A stretch of 64,000 nucleotides of DNA from Gallionellales bacterium GWA2_60_18. GTDB lineage: Bacteria; Pseudomonadota; Gammaproteobacteria; Burkholderiales; Gallionellaceae. The DNA lies in NCBI GenBank assembly GCA_001801105.1, contig MGWS01000004.1, forward strand, positions 20,649 through 84,648, given 5' to 3'. Under the pieces are notes generated by a model that had not been told where the DNA came from, did not search any database, and saw only the letters and a list, made by a program, of their open reading frames with translations. Below are positions 31,885 through 39,598 of this stretch, in pieces. The translations under genes were made by a program, and so were the position numbers. Each line of letters starts with the position of its first letter. Position 1 is the first letter of the stretch.

Positions 31885-32088
31885 TCAAGCGGCCTGGATG
31901 TTCGAGGCTTGCTTGCCCTTGGGTCCTTGTACCACTTCAAAGCTGACCTTCTGGCCTTCTTTGAGGGACTTGAAACCACTCATGTTGATTGCGGAAAAGT
32001 GCGCGAACAAATCTTCGCTGCCATCATCGGGAGTGATGAAACCAAAACCCTTTGCGTCGTTGAACCATTTAACGGTACCAGTTGCCAT
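31885..32088 (-). CDS. cspA: Cold-shock protein (CspA family)
   Basis: This 67-residue RNA chaperone is a single cold-shock domain. RNP1 is in KGFGFITPD and RNP2 in DLFAHFSAI; the start [14 protein letters not shown] is diagnostic. SD AAGGA precedes the ATG. The leader carries an intrinsic-terminator-like hairpin right before the ribosome site (32106-32128), which suggests attenuation, possibly relieved in the cold or by CSPs themselves. Which csp paralogue it is cannot be said. Confidence 0.95.
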   Translation of the reverse strand: MATGTVKWFNDAKGFGFITPDDGSEDLFAHFSAINMSGFKSLKEGQKVSFEVVQGPKGKQASNIQAA

Positions 32089-32105
32089 GTGATTGCTTCC
32101 TTACT

Positions 32106-32128
32106 AAAAAAACGGGGAAAGTCCCCCG
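32106..32128 (-). promoter_or_regulatory. Terminator-like hairpin in the csp 5' leader
   Basis: On the minus strand CGGGG pairs with CCCCG (loop of about 6 nt) and is followed by seven T's, then the SD of csp. That is an intrinsic terminator inside a leader, 18-40 nt before the start codon. It is either an attenuator for csp or, less likely, the end of an upstream small RNA. Confidence 0.6.
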
Positions 32129-32314
32129 CGAAACTGTTTGAATCATAAGATCGCACACGGCAAAACCAGTACTGCAGATACTTTGAGTCAAACACCAGCG
32201 CGCTTTTTACTCCCGTTTAGTTGATATCGTCAAGGGGCTTTGTAAAATATTTTTCAATTAGGCTTGAAAAAGCACCGCTAATCATCAAGTATGGCAGTGA
32301 GGGGCAATGCCAGA

Positions 32315-32641
32315 ATGCACGCAATGGGAAGCAAGACGGACAGACATCAGGACAGCACGGTGCTCGCGCCGGAGCGCGCAAAGACAGAACCTCCGCGCAT
32401 GTTCAAGGTGATCCTGTTCAACGACGATTACACCACGATGGACTTCGTGATTGAGGTGTTGGAGCGTTTTTTTGCGATGAACCGCGAACGCGCGCTGCAA
32501 ATCATGCTCCAAGTACATAACGAAGGTTCGGCGGTATGCGGCGTTTATTCGCGCGACATCGCCGAAACCAAGGTCAGGCAAGTGTCGGAATTCGCGAAGC
32601 AACACGGGCATCCGCTACGATGCAGTATGGAGGAAACATAA
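32315..32641 (+). CDS. clpS: ATP-dependent Clp protease adaptor ClpS
   Basis: ClpS (108 residues from this start) delivers N-degron substrates to Clp[22 protein letters not shown] is the substrate-binding core, and [19 protein letters not shown] follows. Starts at 32291, 32315 and 32324 are all in frame; 32315 is chosen because GAGGGG lies about 10 bp before it and the length is usual, but the choice is uncertain. clpA starts 1 bp after the stop, so the pair is coupled. Confidence 0.94.
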   Translation: MHAMGSKTDRHQDSTVLAPERAKTEPPRMFKVILFNDDYTTMDFVIEVLERFFAMNRERALQIMLQVHNEGSAVCGVYSRDIAETKVRQVSEFAKQHGHPLRCSMEET

Positions 32642-32642
32642 A

Positions 32643-34895
32643 ATGATCGCGCAAGAACTGGAAGTCAGCCTGCATCTGGCATTTGTCGAAGCCCGCCAGA
32701 AGCGCCATGAATTCATCACGGTCGAGCACCTGCTGCTGGCCATGCTGGACAACGCTTCCGCGGCGCAGGTGCTGCGCGCCTGCGGCGTGAACATCGAGGA
32801 ACTGCGCCAGGTCGTCGCTACCTTCGTCAATGAGCACACGCCGACCGTCGCAGGCATCGGGGAAGTGGATACGCAGCCCACCGTCGGCTTCCAGCGCGTC
32901 ATCCAGCGCGCGATCCTGCACGTCCAGTCCACCAACAAGAAGGAAGTCTCAGGCGCGAACATCCTCGCCGCGCTATTCGGCGAAAAGGACTCCCACGCGG
33001 TGCACTTCCTCACGGAACGCAGCATCAACCGCCTCGACGTGGTGAACTACATCGCGCACGGTCTCGCCAAGAATGAGGTCGCCAATCCGGCACAACCGCA
33101 CGGCGATACCGAATCCGAGCAGCAAACCGGCGAGGACAGCATGCTGAAAAGCTATACGCTGGACCTGAATGCGCAAGCCCTGGCCGGCAAGATCGACCCG
33201 CTCATCGGGCGCGACCTCGAGCTGGAGCGCGTCATCCAGACGCTGTGCCGCCGCCGCAAGAACAATCCGCTGCTGGTCGGCGAGGCCGGCGTCGGCAAGA
33301 CCGCGATCGCCGAGGGTCTGGCACGCCGCATCGTCGAAGGGGACGTGCCGGATATCCTCAAGGACGCGCGCGTCTACTCGCTGGACATGGGTGCCCTGCT
33401 GGCCGGCACCAAGTATCGCGGCGACTTCGAACAGCGCCTGAAAGCGGTGCTGAAGGAATTGAACAATGCCCCGAACGCAGTCCTGTTCATCGACGAGATA
33501 CATACCCTGATCGGGGCGGGCGCAGCTTCCGGCGGCACCATGGACGCCTCCAACCTGCTCAAGCCGGCGCTGTCGAACGGCCAGCTGAAGTGCATCGGCG
33601 CGACCACCTACAAGGAATACCGCGGCATCTTCGAGAAAGACCACGCACTGTCGCGCCGCTTCCAGAAGGTGGATGTGCCGGAGCCGTCCGTGGAACAGAC
33701 CATCGCGATCCTGCGCGGCCTGAAGACGCGCTTCGAGGAACATCACAGCGTCAAATACAGCGCGGCGGCGCTCTCCAGCGCGGCGGAACTGTCCTCGCGC
33801 TTCATCAACGACCGCCACCTGCCGGACAAGGCCATCGACGTGCTGGACGAGGCCGGCGCGGCCCAGCGCATCCTGCCGAAGTCGAAACAGAAGAAGGTGG
33901 TCGGCAAGCACGAGATCGAGGAGATCATCGCCAAGATCGCGCGCATCCCGACGCGCACCGTGTCGCACGACGACCGCAACGCGCTGAAGAACCTCGACCG
34001 CGACCTCAAGGCCACCGTATTCGGCCAGGACAAGGCCATCGACGCGCTGGCGCGCGCCATCAAGATGTCGCGCAGCGGCCTCGGCAGCCCGCAGAAACCC
34101 ATCGGCAGCTTCCTGTTCTCCGGCCCCACCGGCGTCGGCAAGACCGAGGTGGCACGCCAGCTCGCCTATAGCATGGGCATGCCGCTGCACCGTTTCGACA
34201 TGTCCGAATACATGGAGCGCCATGCCGTGTCGCGCCTGATCGGCGCGCCGCCCGGTTACGTCGGCTTCGAACAGGGCGGCCTGCTCACCGAAGCGATCAC
34301 CAAGCAGCCGCATTGCGTGCTGCTGCTGGACGAGATCGAAAAGGCGCACCCGGACATCTTCAACATCCTGCTGCAAGTGATGGATCACGGCACGCTCACC
34401 GACAATAACGGACGCAAGGCCGACTTCCGCAACGTCGTCATCATCATGACCACCAACGCGGGCGCGGAAGCGTTGAACAAGGTGCAGATCGGTTTCACCA
34501 AGACCGCTACGTCCGGCGACGAGATGGCCGACATCAAGCGCATGTTCACGCCGGAGTTCCGCAACCGCCTCGATGCCATCGTCTCGTTCGCGCCGCTGGA
34601 CCACGAAGTCATCCTGCGCGTGGTGGACAAGTTCCTGATGCAGCTCGAAGAGCAACTGCATGAGAAAAAGGTGGAGGCGGTGTTTACCGACGCGCTCAAG
34701 GACTATCTGGCCGAGCACGGCTTCGACCCGAAGATGGGCGCGCGCCCGATGTCGCGCCTGATCCAGGACACCATCCGCAGCGCGCTGGCCGACGAACTGC
34801 TGTTCGGCAAGCTGGCGAGCGGCGGCAAGGTCATCGTGGACATGAAGGATGGCAAGGTGGGGCTGGAGTTCGCGGAAGAAGTTGTCCCAGCCTGA
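32643..34895 (+). CDS. clpA: ATP-dependent Clp protease ATP-binding subunit ClpA
   Basis: ClpA (750 residues) is the unfoldase of ClpAP. An N-terminal Clp-N double repeat (1-145, [19 protein letters not shown]) is followed by AAA domain 1 (Walker [16 protein letters not shown], about 215) and AAA domain 2 ([15 protein letters not shown], about 495; Walker [16 protein letters not shown]). The typical [21 protein letters not shown] segment is present. Length is like E. coli (758). It forms a clpSA operon. Confidence 0.97.
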   Translation: MIAQELEVSLHLAFVEARQKRHEFITVEHLLLAMLDNASAAQVLRACGVNIEELRQVVATFVNEHTPTVAGIGEVDTQPTVGFQRVIQRAILHVQSTNKKEVSGANILAALFGEKDSHAVHFLTERSINRLDVVNYIAHGLAKNEVANPAQPHGDTESEQQTGEDSMLKSYTLDLNAQALAGKIDPLIGRDLELERVIQTLCRRRKNNPLLVGEAGVGKTAIAEGLARRIVEGDVPDILKDARVYSLDMGALLAGTKYRGDFEQRLKAVLKELNNAPNAVLFIDEIHTLIGAGAASGGTMDASNLLKPALSNGQLKCIGATTYKEYRGIFEKDHALSRRFQKVDVPEPSVEQTIAILRGLKTRFEEHHSVKYSAAALSSAAELSSRFINDRHLPDKAIDVLDEAGAAQRILPKSKQKKVVGKHEIEEIIAKIARIPTRTVSHDDRNALKNLDRDLKATVFGQDKAIDALARAIKMSRSGLGSPQKPIGSFLFSGPTGVGKTEVARQLAYSMGMPLHRFDMSEYMERHAVSRLIGAPPGYVGFEQGGLLTEAITKQPHCVLLLDEIEKAHPDIFNILLQVMDHGTLTDNNGRKADFRNVVIIMTTNAGAEALNKVQIGFTKTATSGDEMADIKRMFTPEFRNRLDAIVSFAPLDHEVILRVVDKFLMQLEEQLHEKKVEAVFTDALKDYLAEHGFDPKMGARPMSRLIQDTIRSALADELLFGKLASGGKVIVDMKDGKVGLEFAEEVVPA

Positions 34896-34951
34896 TCCGA
34901 CCCGGACAATTTGCCGGGATGCGAGTCGGTGCATAATGATTTTGGCGCGGC

Positions 34952-35030
34952 GTAGGATGGGTTGAGCGTAGCGATACCCATCGTTATAACCGTCTATTCG
35001 TTGGGCATCGCTACGCTCAACCCAACCTAC
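34952..35030. repeat. Inverted repeat of the GTAGG-TGGGTT-GCGTAGCG type before gluQ
   Basis: Two 32-nt arms (34952-34983 and 34999-35030) are inverted copies with 28 matches, spacer 15 nt. The right arm ends 3 bp before the gluQ start codon, so it takes up the place where a ribosome site would be. A related copy is at 37657-37687. The family GTAGG(N)TGGGTT-AGCG(N)AGCG resembles widespread proteobacterial intergenic repeats. Confidence 0.8.
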
Positions 35031-35033
35031 CGA

Positions 35034-36044
35034 ATGCAATCTTTCTCCACTTACCGCGGGCGCTTCGCCCCCTCCCCCACCGGCCCCCTGCATTTCGGCT
35101 CTCTCGCTGCCGCCGTCGGCAGCTATCTCGACGCAAGACACCATCACGGCACCTGGCTGGTGCGCATGGAAGACCTTGATGTGCCGCGCTGCGTACCCGG
35201 TGCGGCAGAGGACATCCTGCGCACGCTGGACGCCTTCGGCCTGCACAGCGACGAACCCATCCTCTACCAGAGCCAGCGCACGGCGGCTTACGAGGAAGCG
35301 CTGCAACGGCTGAAAGACAGCGGCGCGGCCTATCCCTGCTGCTGCACCCGCCGCGAGATCGCCGATTCGGCGCTGCACGGCATCGAAGGCCCGGTCTATC
35401 CCGGCACCTGCCGCAACGGCATCCCGACCGGGCGCGAAGGACGCGCGTGGCGCGTGCGCACCGACCTCCCCTCGCCCCTTGGGGGAGAGGGGCTGGGGGA
35501 GAGGGGTGATTGTGGAATATCTCTACCCTCTCCCCACCCCTCTCCCTGCAAGGGAGAGGGAGTAGTCGCATTCGACGACGCCCTGCAAGGCCACCTCACC
35601 CAGCACCTAGAAACCGACATCGGCGATTTTGTCGTAAAGCGCGCCGACGGCCTGTTCGCCTACCAGCTCGCGGTGGTGGTAGACGATGCCTTTCAGCACA
35701 TCACCCATGTGGTGCGCGGCGCCGACCTGCTGCATTCCACCCCGCGCCAGCTCTGGCTGCAACGCCTGCTCGGCCTGTCCACGCCGCACTATCTGCACCT
35801 GCCCATCGCGGTGAACGCGCAGGGAGAGAAGCTCAGCAAGCAGACCCTCGCCCCGGCGATCACGACCGACGAGGTGGTTGCGACGCTGATCTCGGTGCTG
35901 GATTTCCTGCGCCAGCAACCGCCAGCAGAGTTGCTACAGGGAAGTATCGAAGAGGTGTTGGATTGGGCGGCGCATAACTGGCAACCGGAGCGAATGAAGG
36001 GATGCCGGCAGCTTCCGGCGATGACAGAAGGCCGCCAACGGTAG
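35034..36044 (+). CDS. gluQ: Glutamyl-Q tRNA(Asp) synthetase
   Basis: GluQ (336 residues) is a truncated glutamyl-tRNA synthetase paralogue that attaches glutamate to queuosine in tRNA-Asp. The HIGH-like motif is FAPSPTGPLHFGSL (about 10-23), zinc cysteines lie in YPCCCTRREI and YPGTC, and the KMSKS-like motif is EKLSKQTLA. Residues about 145-178 are encoded by a palindromic repeat inserted in frame between RVRTD and VVAFDDALQG, where relatives are continuous. The start at 35034 begins the homology but has no Shine-Dalgarno because a repeat abuts it. Activity with this insertion is unknown. Confidence 0.92.
   Translation: MQSFSTYRGRFAPSPTGPLHFGSLAAAVGSYLDARHHHGTWLVRMEDLDVPRCVPGAAEDILRTLDAFGLHSDEPILYQSQRTAAYEEALQRLKDSGAAYPCCCTRREIADSALHGIEGPVYPGTCRNGIPTGREGRAWRVRTDLPSPLGGEGLGERGDCGISLPSPHPSPCKGEGVVAFDDALQGHLTQHLETDIGDFVVKRADGLFAYQLAVVVDDAFQHITHVVRGADLLHSTPRQLWLQRLLGLSTPHYLHLPIAVNAQGEKLSKQTLAPAITTDEVVATLISVLDFLRQQPPAELLQGSIEEVLDWAAHNWQPERMKGCRQLPAMTEGRQR
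35466..35562. repeat. CTCTCCC/GGGAGAG palindromic element inserted in frame in gluQ
   Basis: Two imperfect inverted arms (about 35466-35506 and 35525-35562) are built from CCCTCTCCC and GGGAGAGGG blocks. In gluQ they read LPSPLGGEGLGERG and LPSPHPSPCKGEG, a signature of this repeat type when translated. The reading frame is preserved across the element. Confidence 0.8.
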
Positions 36045-36113
36045 TTGACAGGAGGCGGCCAATGGGTGTCCCCTATCGTTCACGCATGGTTGCGCAGTTT
36101 TTCAGGCGGCATC

Positions 36114-36797
36114 ATGGATATCGCGAACAAACGTCTGTCCTGTGCCCTGGCTGTCTCCGCGCTGCTGCATCTGGCGCTGGCAATGATCGGCCTGCAGCGG
36201 TTCGCCGCAATCGGGACGCCCGGCAATGGAACGCTGACGGTGCATCTCGCCAGCGCATCCACCCCTGCGCAATCGCCGCATGCACGCCCAAGCATCGACA
36301 TCCTGCCCGATGTCCGCGCGACCTGGTCGCCCGATAGTGAGCAAGGCGAAGCAACCCGCCCCGCCTCGCCGGGCGGTAGCGGCGGAAACGATCGCGGCAC
36401 GGTCGAAAAGGTCGACTTCAACGACAGTCCCTCCTACATCGGCCAGTACCCCGACCTGCCGCTGCCCTCAAACGACCTGACCATCCCTTACTTGCCGCCG
36501 GTGCTGCCCTGGGAAATCTCGCCGCACTATCCCGATGCCGCCTTCGCCGCGAGAACGAAAGGGTATGTGCGGCTGGAACTGCTGATCGACCAAATCGGCG
36601 AAGTAGTCTCGGCGCGCGTCATGGAATTGCAACCGCCCGGCGTGTTCGACGACAGCGCCTGGCAGTCCTTCCACAAGGCTCGTTTCGAGCCCGCCTACGA
36701 ATATGGCCGGCCGGTCGCTTCTCAAGTATCGGTGAAAGTGATCTTCGATCCCGACGACGAACACAAACCGCGACCGCGAGCGACCGCGCTGAAGTGA
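36114..36797 (+). CDS. TonB C-terminal domain protein (energy-transducer-like)
   Basis: This 227-residue protein has a short cytoplasmic start, one membrane helix (about 9-30, LSCALAVSALLHLALAMIGL), a low-complexity periplasmic linker rich in P, S and G, and a TonB C-terminal domain (about 140-220: PHYPDAAFAARTKGYVRLEL, then VVSARVMEL). Such proteins couple the inner-membrane proton gradient to outer-membrane transport, but no exbBD genes or receptor are near, so it may serve elsewhere. The ATG at 36114 is preferred because the membrane helix follows directly; a TTG at 36045 would add 23 residues. Confidence 0.8.
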   Translation: MDIANKRLSCALAVSALLHLALAMIGLQRFAAIGTPGNGTLTVHLASASTPAQSPHARPSIDILPDVRATWSPDSEQGEATRPASPGGSGGNDRGTVEKVDFNDSPSYIGQYPDLPLPSNDLTIPYLPPVLPWEISPHYPDAAFAARTKGYVRLELLIDQIGEVVSARVMELQPPGVFDDSAWQSFHKARFEPAYEYGRPVASQVSVKVIFDPDDEHKPRPRATALK

Positions 36798-36850
36798 CAT
36801 GCCGAGTAAAGCTCTGTTGAGACATCGCAGTTTTTTGACTTGCAAACCGC

Positions 36851-36878
36851 TTGACAACCGTATCTATTCGGATACGAT
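36851..36878 (+). promoter_or_regulatory. Promoter with operator-like palindrome of the HigBA pair
   Basis: TTGACA (36851-36856) and TACGAT (36873-36878) are 16 bp apart. The spacer holds the inverted repeat GTATC-TATTCG-GATAC (36860-36875), placed where an antitoxin would block polymerase. The predicted start is next to the toxin ATG at 36886, so the mRNA may be nearly leaderless. Confidence 0.65.
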
Positions 36879-36885
36879 GCGAAAC

Positions 36886-37185
36886 ATGAACACGTTTCTG
36901 AAATCGGACGAATTTAATAGCTGGCTGGTTGACCTGAAAGATCAGATCGGCAAGGCGCTTGTTATCAAGCGCATCAGGAGTGCCGAAGCCGGGAATTTTG
37001 GCGATTGTGAACCGGTAGGCGAAGGAGTTTCCGAGCTGCGGATTCACTACGGCCCCGGCTACCGGGCCTATTTCACCCGTCGCGGAGAGGTGGTCTATTT
37101 TCTGTTGCTGGGCGGCGATAAATCCACCCAGAAACGTGATGTCAAGCGTGCCAGAGAAATGGCGCGCACTTTGCCCAAGGAGTGA
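36886..37185 (+). CDS. higB: RelE/HigB-family addiction module toxin
   Basis: This 99-residue basic protein matches the RelE/ParE-superfamily killer proteins of the HigB-like addiction modules (DLKDQIGKALVIKRIRSAE, then GPGYRAYFTRRGEVVYFLLLGGDKSTQKRDVKRA). The fold is that of an mRNA interferase acting at the ribosome. The antitoxin follows after 3 bp. The ATG at 36886 gives the usual length; an earlier ATG at 36877 (Met-Arg-Asn) overlaps the -10 box. Toxin-first order is typical of HigBA. Confidence 0.88.
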   Translation: MNTFLKSDEFNSWLVDLKDQIGKALVIKRIRSAEAGNFGDCEPVGEGVSELRIHYGPGYRAYFTRRGEVVYFLLLGGDKSTQKRDVKRAREMARTLPKE

Positions 37186-37188
37186 ACC

Positions 37189-37476
37189 ATGACTAAATTT
37201 ACCCCCTTTGATGCAGCCGATTATCTCGACAATGAAGAAACGATTGCCGCCTATCTCACCGCCGCACTTGAAGACGAAAACCCCGATATATTCCTTGTCG
37301 CCGTCAAAGATGTGGCGCGCGCGCGCGGCATGACCCAACTCGCCAAGGATACCGGGCTTGGGCGTGAAAGCCTGTACAAAGCCCTTGCTCCCGGCGCGAA
37401 GCCGCGCTATGACACGTTGCTGAAAGTGTTGCGTGCGTTGGGTGTATCGCTGCAAGTCAAAGCCGCACACGTTTGA
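37189..37476 (+). CDS. higA: HigA-family addiction module antitoxin
   Basis: This 95-residue antitoxin has a Cro/C1-type helix-turn-helix (about 45-90: MTQLAKDTGLGRESLYKAL, then TLLKVLRALGVSLQVK). Its N terminus (FDAADYLDNEETIAAYLTAAL) should bind the toxin. It starts 3 bp after the toxin gene with AGGAG overlapping the toxin end. It probably represses the operon at the palindrome at 36860-36875. Confidence 0.9.
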   Translation: MTKFTPFDAADYLDNEETIAAYLTAALEDENPDIFLVAVKDVARARGMTQLAKDTGLGRESLYKALAPGAKPRYDTLLKVLRALGVSLQVKAAHV

Positions 37477-37536
37477 TATGGGCATCGTTGTACGCGAAGT
37501 TGCCTGAGCACGCGACCGCGCAGCGGATCGTGCGAG

Positions 37537-37650
37537 TTGTGCGGGGTGAGCACCCCGTTGCCCACCGATCATTGAACTGCCGCGTGGGCACTTGTGCCCA
37601 CACAAAACCGCTTTGGATTTTCCATCCCCTGAGCTACTCGGTGGCGGAAC
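37537..37650 (+). repeat. Direct repeat copy 1 with GTGGGCA palindromes
   Basis: This copy holds TTGCCCACCGA, then TGAACTGCCGCGTGGGCACTT, GTGCCCAC and CGGTGGCGGA near its end; the same order recurs at 37947-38037, and its second half again near 38105-38160. The inner unit GTGGGCACTTGTGCCCAC is itself a palindrome. It is non-coding. Confidence 0.7.
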
Positions 37651-37656
37651 AGCATG

Positions 37657-37687
37657 TAGGTCGGGTTAGCGTAGCGTAACCCGACGG
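37657..37687. repeat. GTAGG-CGGGTTAGCG-type palindromic repeat
   Basis: GTAGGTCGGGTTAGCGTAGC is followed by GTAACCCGAC, a single hairpin unit of the same family as the pair before gluQ at 34952-35030. Confidence 0.7.
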
Positions 37688-37740
37688 GTGAAATTCAAAA
37701 CAATCAAAATCAAAACCGTCGGGGGTAGCCCGACAGCTAG

Positions 37741-37920
37741 CTACTTTCTTTTGCTTCGCCAAAAAGAAAGTAGCCAAAGAAAAGGCGACCCCAGTTTGCC
37801 GCCCCCTGCGGGGGTTCCCTCGATTAACTGCAAACAAGCGGGGCTGCGGAACTCGCGCTGCGCGCTCAAACAGTCCTCGCCTACCCCTCCGCTTGTTTGC
37901 AGTTAATCGAGGCGGCGCTC
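37741..37920. repeat. Left copy of a long inverted repeat
   Basis: About 180 bp, matched in opposite orientation at 38156-38333. It contains a terminator-like hairpin (CTACTTTCTTTT / AAAAGAAAGTAG, 37741-37773). Its core has a perfect 24-bp inverted repeat, CCTCGATTAACTGCAAAC.. at 37818-37841 and its complement at 37889-37912. Short ORFs here are translations of repeat DNA. Confidence 0.85.
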
Positions 37921-37946
37921 AGGGGGAGAAAAGCGAAGTGCCGGTT

Positions 37947-38037
37947 TTGCAGGGTGGGCAACGAGTTGCCCACCGTCTATTGAGCTGCCGCGTGGGCACT
38001 TGTGCCCACCCTACAAATGTTGCGCTCGGTGGCGGAT
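37947..38037 (+). repeat. Direct repeat copy 2 with GTGGGCA palindromes
   Basis: This second copy of the 37537-37650 repeat lies between the arms of the long inverted repeat. GGGTGGGCAA/TTGCCCACC and GTGGGCACTTGTGCCCAC are the two hairpins in it. The piece 38038-38155 holds a partial third copy and no gene. Confidence 0.7.
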
Positions 38038-38155
38038 AAGGGGAAAGCAAGTCAAAAGCCAAACCCGAAGTTAGGCGCGAAGCGCCCAACTTCCTCAAAA
38101 ATAAAACGTGGGCACTCGTGTCCACACAAAACCGCCTTTGACTTACCCTCCCCTG

Positions 38156-38333
38156 TGCGCCGCCTCGATAGTTCGCAAACAAGCGGAGGTTTAGGCGAGG
38201 ACTGTCTGAGCGCGCAGCGCGAGTTCCGCAGCCCCGCTTGTTTGCGAACTATCGAGGGAACCCCAAAGGGGCGGCAAACCGGGGTCGCCTTTTCTTTGGT
38301 TACTTTCTTTTTGGCGAAGCAAAAGAAAGTGAC
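38156..38333. repeat. Right copy of the long inverted repeat
   Basis: Inverted copy of 37741-37920. Its inner 24-bp arms (38163-38186 and 38234-38257) pair perfectly with each other, but 5 of 7 central bases differ from the left copy (TAGTTCG against TTAACTG), with matching changes on the other side. The outer GAAAGAAAAG part is nearly identical between copies. Confidence 0.85.
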
Positions 38334-38482
38334 TTGCCGCCGGGCAACCCCCGGCAACTTTCCACATCTACGAGCGCCATGCTAGGATGCCGGCCATCTT
38401 TGGATCAATGGGACAAGAACAATGCACCAGCTTGTACTGCAACCCATTCCAGCATATACGGCGTTTATGACGGCCACTTCAC

Positions 38483-38489
38483 GTTAGCC
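38483..38489 (+). other. Integron-type recombination half site (GTTAGCC)
   Basis: GTTAGCC stands 3 bp before the first cassette ORF, identical to the right end of the complete attC at 39003-39072. No matching left half is evident upstream, so it may be a decayed attC, a recombined site or an attI remnant. Confidence 0.5.
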
Positions 38490-38491
38490 CT

Positions 38492-38978
38492 ATGCAAGTC
38501 ACCATCGATCTCACCGGGTTTAGCTATTTGGGGGGCCGTTCTGTCAACGGTTGCCATCGTTTGGGATATTTACAAATGGAAGACAACTGGCCCGGACGTT
38601 CAAATGCGGCTTATGACTGGGATGCAGTCGTACAACATTCCAGAATATGAAGGCATGACGCTTATCGTGGCAGTCGCTACAAACCGAGGTGATCGTCCAA
38701 CAACCATTACCCACCTTGGCTTGGCCTACTACGATGCTTGGTGGAAAGCCATGCTGCGTAAGAAGGCTTCTGCTAACGCATTTATAGCCATCCCCAGCAC
38801 AACACAGCGAGTGCCGTTTGAGCTAAAGCCGGGTGTCGAATGGAGCGGAATGATCGAGCAGAACAAAGAGCTTGAAGAATGGGCGCGCAATGGTTGGCTA
38901 TATGTAACCATCTATCACTCGCACGACAGAAAACCAATTCGGTGCCGTGTAGTTCTTGAAGCGCAGAAACCCGAATGA
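38492..38978 (+). pseudogene. First cassette ORF, apparently frameshifted in a G6 run
   Basis: ATG at 38492 reads MQVTIDLTGFSYLG, then the frame breaks. Skipping one G of the run 38530-38535 joins it to an open frame to 38978: GAVLSTVAIVWDIYKWKT, then about 140 residues ending VVLEAQKPE. The joined product would be about 160 residues with an N-terminal membrane anchor (about 10-25). I do not recognise the family. No start codon for the second frame exists near the attC half site, which supports a real or sequencing frameshift rather than a different start. G+C looks lower than the neighbours, as usual for cassettes. Confidence 0.55.
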
Positions 38979-39002
38979 GTGCTCTTCTGCTATATGCCGT
39001 AG

Positions 39003-39072
39003 GGCTAACCCATCATTCCACTGGACGCTGCGCGATAAAGCCGCGCAGCGCCGGTGAATTCAGACGTTAGCC
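39003..39072 (+). other. Complete integron attC site
   Basis: Left core GGCTAAC and right core GTTAGCC are complementary. Between them the arms fold: ATT, then CACTGG, then CGCTGCGCG (39026-39034) pair with CGCGCAGCG (39042-39050), CCGGTG and AAT, around a 7-nt loop. C39018 and A39025 are left unpaired. Extrahelical bases on one strand are the hallmark by which integron integrase recognises attC. Length is 70 bp. Confidence 0.85.
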
Positions 39073-39079
39073 ACCATTG

Positions 39080-39589
39080 ATGAGCACACTTCGAGAGTCA
39101 GTTGTTCCCGCCCTAGTCGGTGCTGCCTTGAGCGGTCTAGGCGCACTGATACTTAGCATCTACGCCGATTTCCTCCCGGCGTTGCTGCCGGCGCTGCAAG
39201 GCGTAACTGCAAAGACCTACGTAAAGATTGTGTTGCTTCTTGTGTTACTTCTCGCGTGTGCAGTTGCCTTGGTAGTCGCCCTATACACAAAATCGAAACC
39301 ATACCGACCACGCGCACTCTCGGGTAAGGATTTCGGTTTCAGGTGGTCAGCGGAGATCGACTACAGCAATAAGAGGAAAGACGTTGAAATCGAGCTTCAG
39401 TGGCTATGCCCAAAGCACAACGTGTTTTTAGGCATCAAGTCAGCAGAAATACCGGAAACCGTGTATTACCGGCTCTGGTGCCAAAAGTGCGATGGCTTTC
39501 ATGACATGATTTCGGGCGGTGCGCCAGTCTATGTGCAAGAGGCCGAGGAAATCGTAAAACGTAAAATACTCGCCAAGCTGAGGCCGTAG
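39080..39589 (+). CDS. Second cassette ORF, membrane protein with a CxxC-like C-terminal domain
   Basis: The 169-residue product starts 8 bp after the attC (an in-frame TTG 3 bp earlier is possible). Two membrane helices are visible (about 8-32, VVPALVGAALSGLGALILSIY; about 45-68, TYVKIVLLLVLLLACAVALV). The soluble C-terminal part has CPKH (about 115) and CQKC (about 140), a possible zinc site. I do not recognise the family. It is the only gene in this cassette, in the orientation expected for integron arrays. Confidence 0.75.
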   Translation: MSTLRESVVPALVGAALSGLGALILSIYADFLPALLPALQGVTAKTYVKIVLLLVLLLACAVALVVALYTKSKPYRPRALSGKDFGFRWSAEIDYSNKRKDVEIELQWLCPKHNVFLGIKSAEIPETVYYRLWCQKCDGFHDMISGGAPVYVQEAEEIVKRKILAKLRP

Positions 39590-39598
39590 AACAATAGT

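Noticed and set aside
37537..38037. Possible CRISPR array from the repeated GTGGGCA units
   Set aside because: Units differ in length and spacing and are nested palindromes; there is no regular repeat-spacer pattern here or elsewhere in the window.
37688..38357. Short ORFs in the long inverted repeat (for example 37688-37906 and 38052-38357)
   Set aside because: They translate repeat DNA, are mirror images of each other and have no ribosome sites. Such peptides are often mis-annotated as hypothetical proteins.
38390..38489. A complete attC upstream of the first cassette
   Set aside because: Only the GTTAGCC core is convincing. CTGCAACCC at about 38438 could be a left core, but the arms between do not pair.
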